Program-made: the position numbers and the translations under genes | NCBI RefSeq assembly: GCF_002352765.1 | Contig: NZ_KZ293963.1 | Span: 2,130,368 to 2,194,367 of the forward strand | Reading direction: 5' to 3' | From: Alteribacter populi | Lineage (GTDB): Bacteria; Bacillota; Bacilli; Bacillales; Salisediminibacteriaceae | Length of the DNA: 64,000 nt | The notes under the pieces: generated by a model | What the model was told of the DNA's origin: nothing | Database searches by the model: none | The model's input: the letters and a program-made list of their open reading frames with translations, nothing else | Part shown: positions 16,796-24,563 of the stretch, one piece after another | Layout of the letters: each line of letters opens with the position of its first letter | Position numbering within the stretch: position 1 is the first letter of the stretch

Positions 16796-17248
16796 CCCTC
16801 CGCAATGTTAGAAGTTACGATAAATTTTTTCCGAATTTAATCCAAACGTTTTCCTAAATGAGATAGTGATTGAATATGTCTTCCTATACGCGGAAAACCG
16901 TTATCAATAAGGCAATCTATACCTTGCTATAGACCGATACACTGACCAAATACTCACCACTTCTTATCGACTTTCTATCATACTAGGTCAATGGGTTGTA
17001 GGTACAAGTTATACCAAAGGTATGATTGTCCGAAATTTCTAACTATTCAAATTGTATAGTGACCCTGTGTTAATTGTCAACATAAAATTAAAATATAGTT
17101 AGAATACTTTTCTCAATTCCCAGAATTCACTATCGGTTTTTACAATTTACTCTTGACTTCTTGACCGCTCTTCAAATATCAACATTAAAGTAGTTGTCAT
17201 ACTATGTGTCTTTTCCATACTAAGTAAAGCCTCCGATTTCACTTGAGT
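16796..17248. promoter_or_regulatory. Control region between the LacI-type regulator and the oxidoreductase gene
   Basis: This 450-bp stretch has no gene. A central-CG palindrome, AAACGTTT (16844-16851), lies about 50 bp before the oxidoreductase ATG and could be a LacI-type operator. Further up, a minus-strand TTGACC (16983-16988) precedes a weak GATAAG-like box. The 20-nt motif at 16991-17010 shared with the aldolase gene overlaps this promoter-like region. Confidence 0.4.
16991..17010. promoter_or_regulatory. Candidate operator shared with the aldolase gene (copy 2)
   Basis: ATGGGTTGTAGGTACAAGTT differs at one base from the copy at 10932-10951. The core TTGTAGGTACAA has TTGTA/TACAA symmetry. 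It lies about 200 bp upstream of the oxidoreductase start, abutting a TTGACC -35-like element. Confidence 0.5.
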
Positions 17249-18307
17249 TTATACACCATCACATACTCGCGAAACCTTTGAAGACTCTCTTATTATTAAA
17301 TTAAAAGGTAATAAAATTTTAACAGGTGTCGCCATATTTCCAGAAATTATATCAACGATCGCCTTTGCAGCCATAGACCCTAAACCAAATTTAGGAATGT
17401 CTATTGTCGTTAATGGTGGAGTTGAATACTTGGCTAGTTCAATATTATCAATTCCAACAAAAGTGATATCTTCTGGGATACGCAGGTTATGCTCTATAAC
17501 TGCCCTCATCGCTGCAATAGCCATAAGATCACTTGCACAAACCATTGCAGAAGGTAATGAATGATCGTGATTATTAATCAGCGCTTTCATCCCCTCATAG
17601 CTCTTTTCCATAATCCATCCTGTGTTCATTACCCACTCGGGGTTATAAGGCAAGCCGAAATCTTTCAACGTCGCTTGAAACCCTTTAAAGCGTTGTTCGT
17701 TATTCATATCTTCGAAATTGTCCCCGACACCTCCTCCAATAAAACCAATATGACGATGACCTTGCTCAACTAAATGCTGTACTAATACTTTTACTGCACC
17801 CGAACGATCATAGTCAATAAGTGAAATATTCTTATTAGAATAAAAGAAATCTAGTCCAATAACAGGAAGATACTTACGAATGTAATGTATGGTCTCGTCC
17901 CCAATATCATCAATCAAAATCAGCCCTTCAATACCAGATTCGTGGATTGTCTTCATCATTATTGTCTCGTTTTCCAGCTGCTCTTTACTAATATTGATTG
18001 GTGTATACCCGAGCTCCGTAAGCGTTTCACTAACTCCAGATGCCAATGTTGAAAAATAAGGGCTTAACTCTACAAGTTGAGGATTCACAACCCATCCGAC
18101 TCTCATCGTTCTCCTTGCACCTTTATTATTATTAGTGACTAAATTTCTTGCATTTTCGTTTGGTGTATAGCCTAGCTCTTTAACTGCCTCCCAAACTTTT
18201 CTTTTCGTCTGCTCATTCACCTTTCGGGTAGGGTCGTTTTTTATAACTCTTGAAACAGTTGAAATTGATACTCCCACGTGTTCTGCAATGTCTTTTAACC
18301 TAATCAC
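17249..18307 (-). CDS. LacI-family transcriptional regulator
   Basis: This is a ligand-responsive repressor or activator of about 352 residues. The N-terminal helix-turn-helix and hinge read VIRLKDIAEHVGVSISTVSRVI and ARNLV; the periplasmic-binding-protein-like domain follows, with GLILIDDIGDE, VIGLDFFYS, HIGFIGGG, ASDLMAIAAMRAV and FVGIDNIELAKYSTPPLTTI. The GTG at 18307 is chosen because GGGGGAG precedes it at 8 nt and it puts the DNA-binding domain at the very N-terminus; an upstream start at 18346 adds 13 unrelated residues. It probably controls the oxidoreductase and ABC importer genes that follow on the same strand. Confidence 0.87.
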   Translation of the reverse strand: MIRLKDIAEHVGVSISTVSRVIKNDPTRKVNEQTKRKVWEAVKELGYTPNENARNLVTNNNKGARRTMRVGWVVNPQLVELSPYFSTLASGVSETLTELGYTPINISKEQLENETIMMKTIHESGIEGLILIDDIGDETIHYIRKYLPVIGLDFFYSNKNISLIDYDRSGAVKVLVQHLVEQGHRHIGFIGGGVGDNFEDMNNEQRFKGFQATLKDFGLPYNPEWVMNTGWIMEKSYEGMKALINNHDHSLPSAMVCASDLMAIAAMRAVIEHNLRIPEDITFVGIDNIELAKYSTPPLTTIDIPKFGLGSMAAKAIVDIISGNMATPVKILLPFNLIIRESSKVSRVCDGV

Positions 18308-18393
18308 TTGTAAAACTCCCCCATAATACAAGATGTCGATTCCCATTTAATCTGCGCTATAAGTATATCAAATTCGACTTTTCACTAGACGTT

Positions 18394-18489
18394 TTTCTAA
18401 AAGATTGTTGTTAGTTGTTTTTTGAGCGTTAGGCAAGCGCATGCTTGCCTAACGCTCAAAAAGCAACAAATTTTACGAAAACAGCCTTT
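18394..18489. repeat. MITE-like palindromic element (copy 2)
   Basis: This roughly 96-bp imperfect palindrome has a perfect 18-bp inner stem (18421-18438 with 18443-18460, 4-nt loop GCAT). Its outer ends, TTTTTCTAAAAGATTGTTG on the left and the complement of ACGAAAACAGCCT on the right, match the ends of the 12055-12240 element. The hairpin could also act as a bidirectional transcription stop. It lies just upstream of the LacI-type gene. Confidence 0.6.
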
Positions 18490-18680
18490 CACTAATATAA
18501 TCTCGAATTCGTTATCAGTGAAATAAGCCATTCTAGCGTAGACTTTTATTATGTCTTGTCCCATATCAAAATCAATGAGTCGATTCATTTACCAAAATGG
18601 GGAAGAGAACCCTCGGGGTCTTTCTCATCTTAAAGTTTAATTTATATGGCTTCTCGCTTTAAAATCTCACCCTCTACATG
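18490..18680. other. Gene-free stretch downstream of the cobalamin operon
   Basis: This is the remainder of the 370-bp gap between the LacI regulator start and the end of the cobalamin salvage operon. It holds no recognisable gene or clear terminator; a weak GC-rich hairpin near 18605-18625 is the only structure noticed. Confidence 0.3.
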
Positions 18681-19112
18681 TCACTTCAACCGCCTCATAA
18701 GCCCATGCCACACATAAAAAACTTCATCTGCCACATCAGCAGCATCTTGCAAAACCCAGCCGGCAATGTCTCTCAGCCTTCTTTCATCGATCGTTATCGG
18801 AACAATTCCTCTTCCAACCTCCAGCATAATAAGGACAACCTCTCTAATACTGTTCTGTTCTGCTTGAGACATTTCCTTCATACAAGCTCGGAAATGCTGC
18901 CTAATTTCATCATCACTACGGCTACTTTCTTTCATTTCATGAGCGATCCACTTCTCCCAGCCTTCAATAACGAGAGTTGAGCTCCCCTCCCATTTCGCCT
19001 CCCAATCTGCTAGTTTATCACCTTCATAAGCAGTGACCCAACTACCATTCTTATGCTTTTCTTTTACTCTTTTTCTCTTGCCTGCGAAGGCACCTCCAAC
19101 AATGAGTTGCAT
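18681..19112 (-). CDS. Degenerate CobU-like protein
   Basis: This product of about 143 residues aligns in outline with CobU (adenosylcobinamide kinase/guanylyltransferase, ~180 residues). The N-terminal MQLIVGGAFAGKRKRV mimics the CobU P-loop start GGARSGKS but lacks the Ser after Lys. The C-terminal GRGIVPITIDERRLRDIAG and ADEVFYVWHGLMRRLK match the CobU C-terminal signature. The middle nucleotide-binding section is shortened. A full CobU is encoded at 20415-20945, so this is a paralogue that may have another role in corrinoid assembly or be regulatory. It overlaps the cobC end by about 50 bp, consistent with translational coupling. ATG 19112 follows GGAAGGGG. Confidence 0.65.
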   Translation of the reverse strand: MQLIVGGAFAGKRKRVKEKHKNGSWVTAYEGDKLADWEAKWEGSSTLVIEGWEKWIAHEMKESSRSDDEIRQHFRACMKEMSQAEQNSIREVVLIMLEVGRGIVPITIDERRLRDIAGWVLQDAADVADEVFYVWHGLMRRLK

Positions 19113-19702
19113 ACCCATTCCCCTTCCTGCCAGCTTAACGACAATCGAACAGCGTGACTATGTTTAATCGATACGTCCCAAAAATGATGGTCTCTACTGA
19201 GCCTTGAAATCAAATAGCGGATAACACCTCCATGAGTCATGATAAGGATTTTTTCGGACATTAGACGATGATTCGCTTTTAGACCGAGGAATAAATCCTG
19301 AGTGAAGGAATCAATTCTCGTTTTGAATGCCTTGCCAGACTCTCCGTTTGGCGTGGAATGGTTCTGCCAATTGTCTATCCAATCCCGATAATCTCGGTTT
19401 TCTTTTAAATCATCATATGTTTTTCCTTCCCAGTCTCCGAAATTCATTTCTCGTAACCTGCGATCTACTGTTACAGATGAAGAAAGGTCTAAATAAGCTA
19501 ACGTTTCCTGACAACGGACGAGATCACTTGTGTAGATATGGTCAAAGGTTTCGTTTACAAATTCTTTTTTTAAAACCGCTAAATGAACTATTTCACTTTC
19601 CAATATTGATAAATCCGTATGCCCTAAATATCTTTTCTCTTGATTCCATGCGGTTACCCCATGACGAACGAGAAGTAAATCCATGTGATCGCAAGCCCCC
19701 AT
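19064..19702 (-). CDS. cobC: Histidine phosphatase, alpha-ribazole phosphatase type
   Basis: The 212-residue protein is of the phosphoglycerate-mutase/histidine phosphatase family. The catalytic RHG motif lies at residues 13-15 (LLLVRHGVTAWN), with the second Arg and the acid Glu in YTSDLVRCQETL and REMNFGDWEGK, and a second His in MTHGGVIRYL. In B12 biosynthesis CobC removes the 5'-phosphate from alpha-ribazole-P or from adenosylcobalamin-phosphate after CobS. Its place right after cobS in a tightly overlapping operon supports this over a general phosphatase. ATG 19702 has an excellent AGGAGG site 6 nt upstream and lies inside cobS. Confidence 0.85.
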   Translation of the reverse strand: MGACDHMDLLLVRHGVTAWNQEKRYLGHTDLSILESEIVHLAVLKKEFVNETFDHIYTSDLVRCQETLAYLDLSSSVTVDRRLREMNFGDWEGKTYDDLKENRDYRDWIDNWQNHSTPNGESGKAFKTRIDSFTQDLFLGLKANHRLMSEKILIMTHGGVIRYLISRLSRDHHFWDVSIKHSHAVRLSLSWQEGEWVCNSLLEVPSQAREKE

Positions 19703-20415
19703 AATTCGCCTCCTTCTATTGCTGTTCCTAGTAAATCTCCATTAATCCCCTTAAACGCACGCTTTATCCATAGTGCATACAAGAAAAGGGCAAGGAAATA
19801 CGCAGGAATTAAAAAAAGATATTCAGGAAAGACGAACAATAAAGCAACGGTTGGTAGACTTGCATAAACGACATCCATTCCATTTAAATTCTTCTTCCAT
19901 TCCCAAGCTAATCCTTGTTTTTTTGCATCAGGGAGGAAGAACATTAAAAATACAGCTCCGAGACGAGACATAGCCAAAATAACAAAGAATGCATAAATCA
20001 GCTGATCATTTATATCGAAGAGCATATATATGAACATCGTCTTCCAGGCTAATAAAAATAAAAGAGCAAGAATTCCAAAACTCCCAACACGCGGATCTTT
20101 CATAATCTCCCACTTTTTTTCTAACGGGGCGTTCGAACCTACTGCATCAGCTACATCGATCCAGCCATCGAGATGCAATCCTCCAGTGATCCAAACCCAT
20201 AACGTCATGATAATTAAAGCCAGCATGACCGACGGTACGAAAGGCTGTAAAAGCCAAATAACAAAAATCATAACGATACCGATAATCACTCCAACTATAG
20301 GATAACATCGTATCGCCCATTTAGACGTTTCTTTATTCCACGGACACTGAACCGGAACTGGTAAACGTGTTAAAAATTGAATCGCTAACAAAAAACCATA
20401 AAAGCACTGCTTCAT
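19654..20415 (-). CDS. cobS: Adenosylcobinamide-GDP ribazoletransferase
   Basis: CobS is the integral membrane enzyme that joins adenosylcobinamide-GDP to alpha-ribazole (or its phosphate) to form adenosylcobalamin. The product of about 253 residues has six or seven membrane helices and family motifs: FLTRLPVP near the N-terminus, GGLHLDGWIDVADA (the acidic metal-binding segment), MKDPRVGSFG, and KRAFKGINGDLLGTAIEGGE. The ATG at 20415 overlaps the cobU stop as TAATG and has AAAGGGG upstream; it is preferred to an upstream in-frame start at 20433. Confidence 0.93.
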   Translation of the reverse strand: MKQCFYGFLLAIQFLTRLPVPVQCPWNKETSKWAIRCYPIVGVIIGIVMIFVIWLLQPFVPSVMLALIIMTLWVWITGGLHLDGWIDVADAVGSNAPLEKKWEIMKDPRVGSFGILALLFLLAWKTMFIYMLFDINDQLIYAFFVILAMSRLGAVFLMFFLPDAKKQGLAWEWKKNLNGMDVVYASLPTVALLFVFPEYLFLIPAYFLALFLYALWIKRAFKGINGDLLGTAIEGGELWGLAITWIYFSFVMG

Positions 20416-20945
20416 TATTTTTCCCCTTTCCAATAAACAGGACAGCCAGCTACCACCTGGATCGCTTGATCAGCTTCACGAACGATAAACTGATGAAGGC
20501 TCTCAAGTAATAATACATACTGATAAACAAGCGGATCAGCATGTGGGAGACCTTCATTTACATCATTAGAAACAATGATTAGCTGCAGCTGTTTTTCTTT
20601 AGCTACCTTCATCCATTCACTAACCTTATTTACCAAACGATCAATCGGTTCTTGTAAATCAAAAATCATATTGCTAAGCCAGACCGTTAAGCAATCTAGC
20701 AAAACGACATCCCCACTTCTCGCTTTTAATAGAGTCGATAAAATAAAATAGGGCTCTTCGAATGTTTTCCAATGCTCATTACGACCTTGCTGATGGATTT
20801 GGATCCGCTTTTTCATCTCATCGTCCGTTATTTTTGCCGTCGCTATGTAAAATGGTTCCTTATCGACCAATAATTTAGAAACCGCTAGCTCTTCAGCAAG
20901 TCGACTCTTCCCTGAGCGTGCACCACCTGAAATAAATGTAATCAT
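20415..20945 (-). CDS. cobU: Bifunctional adenosylcobinamide kinase / adenosylcobinamide-phosphate guanylyltransferase
   Basis: CobU phosphorylates adenosylcobinamide and then transfers GMP to give adenosylcobinamide-GDP for CobS. The product of about 176 residues is full length: MITFISGGARSGKSRLAEEL gives the P-loop, followed by YIATAKITDDEMKKRI, HWKTFEEP, VVLLDCLTVWLSNM and IVSNDVNEGL. The very C-terminus is shorter than in many CobU proteins. ATG 20945 overlaps the cobD stop as ATGA, with AAGGG upstream, which fixes the start and shows coupling. Confidence 0.93.
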   Translation of the reverse strand: MITFISGGARSGKSRLAEELAVSKLLVDKEPFYIATAKITDDEMKKRIQIHQQGRNEHWKTFEEPYFILSTLLKARSGDVVLLDCLTVWLSNMIFDLQEPIDRLVNKVSEWMKVAKEKQLQLIIVSNDVNEGLPHADPLVYQYVLLLESLHQFIVREADQAIQVVAGCPVYWKGEK

Positions 20946-22030
20946 GAATCCCTTCTCCATTTCTTTAACACTTGAAGGATTTGTTCATTTTCTTCTGCAG
21001 ATCGAATAGCAACACGTAAAAAATCACCGTCTAACCCTTTGAAATTGTGAGTATGCCTCGTTAACATTCCATGGTGAAATAAATACTGGAAGAGCTTGGC
21101 TGTTTGTTTCGGGTGTTGATTATCCTGTAAAAGGTAAAAATTCACTTCAGACGGAGATATATAGAAACCCATAGCAGTTAACGTGCTTTTTACAAACTGA
21201 GATTGGCCGTCGAGCCACCTTCTTGTATTTTCAACAAACTGATGATCGTCGAGCAATCTAGGTACAATCGCGTCTGCCAATGAATTAATACTCCAAGGCA
21301 TTTGTTCACCTTTTAAAGCTTTTATAACGCTTTTACTCCCGATAATATAGCCCAATCTTAGCCCCGGGATCGTATACATTTTCGTTAATGACCGCAGTAA
21401 AATTAAGTTTGGATAAGAGTCCAGCCAGGGTGTAAGAGTAGAATGTGACGGTTGAAGAAAATCTGCAAAAGCTTCATCTACAACAATGAAGGTTCCCGCC
21501 TTTAACGCTTCTGTTAATAGCACCTGCATATTTTTTTCATCAACAACCGTTCCAGTCGGATTGTTTGGACGGCAAAGAAACAGTACGTCAGTTTTTAAAA
21601 GCTTTTCTTCTATGATTTGTAATGGTAGTTGAAACTGCTGTTTATCTTCAAAAAAAATGTCTTCAGTCTCAATATGATAGTGAGTGCACGCCCGTTCATA
21701 CTCTGAAAAGGTAGGGTGTACAATTAAAGCTTTTCCACCTTCAAAATATTTAGCAACTAAAAAAATCGCTTCCGCCCCGCCATTTGTTAAAAGTAGCTCA
21801 CTTTCATCTACCTTCTCATGATCGGCAATGTAAGCGTTACTTCGAGAATACGTGGGGTCAGGGTATTGTGTAATCGTATCATAGTGCGCAGTTAATTCTT
21901 CTTTTAACCAGGATGGTGGACCTAAAGGGTTTAAGTTCGCACTAAAATCCAGGATAGGTACCTCTTTATCCATATTAAAAAGCTGTCTCATCGTTTCCTT
22001 CTGTCCACCGTGATTTGGCCATTTCATCAT
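20942..22030 (-). CDS. cobD: L-threonine-O-3-phosphate decarboxylase
   Basis: This 362-residue PLP-dependent enzyme of the class I/II aminotransferase fold makes (R)-1-amino-2-propanol phosphate, the linker attached to adenosylcobyric acid by CbiB. Motifs: HGGQ and LDFSANLNPLGPP at the N-terminus, RPNNPTGTVV, VVDEAFADF (PLP-binding Asp), the PLP-Lys in SLTKMYTIPGLRLGY near residue 215, and RVAIRS near the end. Histidinol-phosphate aminotransferases look similar, but the HGGQ start and the position between cbiB and cobU fix the assignment. Confidence 0.9.
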   Translation of the reverse strand: MMKWPNHGGQKETMRQLFNMDKEVPILDFSANLNPLGPPSWLKEELTAHYDTITQYPDPTYSRSNAYIADHEKVDESELLLTNGGAEAIFLVAKYFEGGKALIVHPTFSEYERACTHYHIETEDIFFEDKQQFQLPLQIIEEKLLKTDVLFLCRPNNPTGTVVDEKNMQVLLTEALKAGTFIVVDEAFADFLQPSHSTLTPWLDSYPNLILLRSLTKMYTIPGLRLGYIIGSKSVIKALKGEQMPWSINSLADAIVPRLLDDHQFVENTRRWLDGQSQFVKSTLTAMGFYISPSEVNFYLLQDNQHPKQTAKLFQYLFHHGMLTRHTHNFKGLDGDFLRVAIRSAEENEQILQVLKKWRRDS

Positions 22031-22116
22031 TTCACCTCATTTAATGTAAGCGAGTGTCATATCTCACCGTCGGTACTTGCATCTCGTATGGAGCGCGACA
22101 GCTATATATCTAAAAG

Positions 22117-23094
22117 TTATATAATGAATAGCAGGATTACGACCCCTGTCAATAGAAAGAAAAGCCAGCCCCCGTGCATATAAAGAATCGCCTTCTTTAT
22201 ATCTTGCGAGACAAGCTTTCTTAACGGGTCTCCCATGGTCGCTCGCTCAGATTTTACACCGTGATAGAAGTTCACTCCTCCTAGCTGCACTCCGATTAAC
22301 CCAGCGACCATTGCTTCTGGCCAGCCGCTATTTGGACTAGGGTGCTTTCTAGCGTCTCTCCAGGTTACTTTCCATGCAGAAGAATGCCCGCCTCGAAAAA
22401 AGAAGGAAGACACCCAAATTGACACTGCAGTTACTCTAGCAGGCAGCCAATTAACGACATCGTCTAATCTAGCAGAAGCCCACCCAAACTGACTAAACCT
22501 TTCATTTTTATAACCGACCATTGAATCCAATGTATTGATCGCACGATATACCATAGCGAGCGGAGCACCACCTATAATCGCCCAAAATAAAGGAGCAGTT
22601 ATGCCATCGACAGTATTTTCAGCGACTGTTTCCACTGTTCCTCTAACAACTTCACTTTCGGCTAACGCCTTTGTATCTCGACCGACAATCATACTTAGAT
22701 TCACCCTTGCCTGTTGTAAATCTCCATCGACCAATGGGATGTAGACGTGTAAGGCAGCAGAACGAAGCCCTTTAATGGCAATCGTTGTCGAGATAAAATA
22801 TACCTCAATCCAAATCCCAACTATTGGATGGAGCTGATAAGCAAGAAAAACAACCGTATACGTCATAAAAAATACACTAACGATCACTATTGCAGTAAGA
22901 GCAACCCCTTTTGCTTTTCGATTTCCCCTGTTGTTCAACCTTTTTTCAATAAATGAAATGAAGCGTCCGATCTGGACAACAGGATGCGGGAGCCACCTTG
23001 GATCACCGATAATTAAATCAACGACAATAGCAGCTACGATGATGATAACAGCTAAAGATCCGGCCCCACTCCATGTGTAAACATATTCGATCAT
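22117..23094 (-). CDS. cbiB: Adenosylcobinamide-phosphate synthase
   Basis: CbiB is a membrane enzyme that attaches aminopropanol (phosphate) to adenosylcobyric acid to give adenosylcobinamide (phosphate). The 325-residue product has about seven hydrophobic segments and family motifs DLIIGDPRWLPHPVVQIG near the N-terminus, VAENTVDGITAPLFWA, GAPLAMVYRAINTLDSMVGYKNER, and SPNSGWPEAMVAGLIGVQLGG. It overlaps the preceding btuD-cbiZ fusion gene by 4 nt. An 86-bp gap precedes cobD. Confidence 0.94.
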   Translation of the reverse strand: MIEYVYTWSGAGSLAVIIIVAAIVVDLIIGDPRWLPHPVVQIGRFISFIEKRLNNRGNRKAKGVALTAIVIVSVFFMTYTVVFLAYQLHPIVGIWIEVYFISTTIAIKGLRSAALHVYIPLVDGDLQQARVNLSMIVGRDTKALAESEVVRGTVETVAENTVDGITAPLFWAIIGGAPLAMVYRAINTLDSMVGYKNERFSQFGWASARLDDVVNWLPARVTAVSIWVSSFFFRGGHSSAWKVTWRDARKHPSPNSGWPEAMVAGLIGVQLGGVNFYHGVKSERATMGDPLRKLVSQDIKKAILYMHGGWLFFLLTGVVILLFII

Positions 23095-24563
23095 GGCTTT
23101 TTCACTCTCTTAAAATACGTTCTGACGGCTTCAGTCGTAGCATCATAGACCATTTTTCCAATCGCTTTGCCAACAGCCGTTCCTGAACCTGCATAAGGTG
23201 TTCTTTCACCTTGCTGTGTAGCAGCAAGAAGCAAGCTATCTGTTGATGTACCTGTAGCTACCGTATTCGTGTTTGGGTCTGTAACGTTAAGGTCCTGTAA
23301 CGCTTTCGTTTTTGCTTCAGTTGCAGACATCAGTCCATTTACGAGCGCACCGTCTGTAAAGTGAGCGTCGATAAACACCATCGTATTAATCGTTCCGATC
23401 TTCCTAACTTCTTCTGGTAGTTGATCGTTCGAAATATCGACAGCATTGCCTACTCCTGCTGTTACGATCACCATCATTTGAATTCCATTCATTTGTTTGG
23501 TTAAACAAACCATATCCTCTAATGTGACAGCTGTCATCATTCCGACTGCCTGTTCAGGGGGAATATGTTGGTTTTTCATCCACTTTTGCAGATCTTTTTT
23601 CGGCTCCGAGCAGTCGTAATTTTTTTCAACGTGAAAATTACAAAAGTGCTTTAACCAATGAATACCCTCTCCGATAACACCATTGGAAATCGTACGTAAC
23701 GGAGCATCGAATTGAACGTGAATGTACTCGTTGTTTTGTTCGATGTTATAAGCAGATCGAAATTCTACAGGTTCACTAGCTGCCTTGTAGTTAGGTGTCA
23801 TAAGCAGCTGCGGCTTTGGAACAGTGGGGTGAGACTGCATTTTCACCTCGACTTCATAAACCTTCTCTAGTTGATCCTCTTTTCTTAACGTGTTAATATC
23901 CCCCACTTCAATAAATGATCCGTCATGAAGCAAAGCAACTCGATCAGCATATAATGACGCTACATTTAAATCATGCAAGATCGCAAAAATCGTTAAATCT
24001 TTCGTTTGCTGCCATTCTTTTAACAAATCGAGCATTTGAAACGTATGCTTGATATCCAAGTGATTCGTAGGTTCATCTAATAGTAAAACTTCAGGCTCTT
24101 GAACTAAAGCTTTCGCCAATAAAACTCGTTGTTTTTCACCGCCGCTAATCATTCGGAATTGAGTGTTTCGAAACTGTGTTACTTTGGTAATTTCCATCAC
24201 ATTTTCAATGATGTTCCGGTCTTCCTTTGAAAGTCGCTTCAATATCCCTTTTTGATGGGGATAGCGGCCTAGTCTAATAATTTCTTCGACCGTATAGTCA
24301 AACGAAACTTGGACTTCTTGGGAAAGGACAGCTATTTTTTTTGCTTTTTCAAGCTTCGATAACGTAGACATCACTTTTCCTGCAACCTTAATTTCTCCTC
24401 CTTGCACAGGAATCCGCCCGGTAACCAGTTTAAATAGGGTCGTTTTTCCGCTACCATTAGGGCCAAGTAAAGCAAAGAATTCACCTTTTTTTATATCTAA
24501 ATCCAGCCCTTTAATGACAGGAGTTGTCGTATATCCACCTACTAAATTTTCAACTTTAATCAT
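23091..24563 (-). CDS. BtuD-CbiZ fusion: corrinoid ABC transporter ATPase with adenosylcobinamide amidohydrolase domain
   Basis: This 490-residue fusion has two parts. Residues 1 to about 255 are an iron/B12-type ABC ATPase: Walker A GPNGSGKT (34-41), signature ISGGEKQRV near 140, Walker B VLLLDEP near 160, and the H-loop in ILHDLNVASLYADR. Residues about 270-490 match CbiZ, which cleaves the aminopropanol side chain of (adenosyl)cobinamide to give cobyric acid: RTISNGVIGEG, FCNFHVEKNYDC, TAVTLEDMV, VTAGVGNAVD, NTMVFIDAHFTDGALVNG, and ATGTSTDSLLLAATQQGE. The fusion links uptake of exogenous corrinoids to their remodelling. It overlaps btuC by 4 nt. Confidence 0.92.
   Translation of the reverse strand: MIKVENLVGGYTTTPVIKGLDLDIKKGEFFALLGPNGSGKTTLFKLVTGRIPVQGGEIKVAGKVMSTLSKLEKAKKIAVLSQEVQVSFDYTVEEIIRLGRYPHQKGILKRLSKEDRNIIENVMEITKVTQFRNTQFRMISGGEKQRVLLAKALVQEPEVLLLDEPTNHLDIKHTFQMLDLLKEWQQTKDLTIFAILHDLNVASLYADRVALLHDGSFIEVGDINTLRKEDQLEKVYEVEVKMQSHPTVPKPQLLMTPNYKAASEPVEFRSAYNIEQNNEYIHVQFDAPLRTISNGVIGEGIHWLKHFCNFHVEKNYDCSEPKKDLQKWMKNQHIPPEQAVGMMTAVTLEDMVCLTKQMNGIQMMVIVTAGVGNAVDISNDQLPEEVRKIGTINTMVFIDAHFTDGALVNGLMSATEAKTKALQDLNVTDPNTNTVATGTSTDSLLLAATQQGERTPYAGSGTAVGKAIGKMVYDATTEAVRTYFKRVKKP

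Noticed and set aside
18397..18588. 63-codon open frame on the minus strand
   Set aside because: It is created by the palindromic MITE-like element and has no ribosome site.
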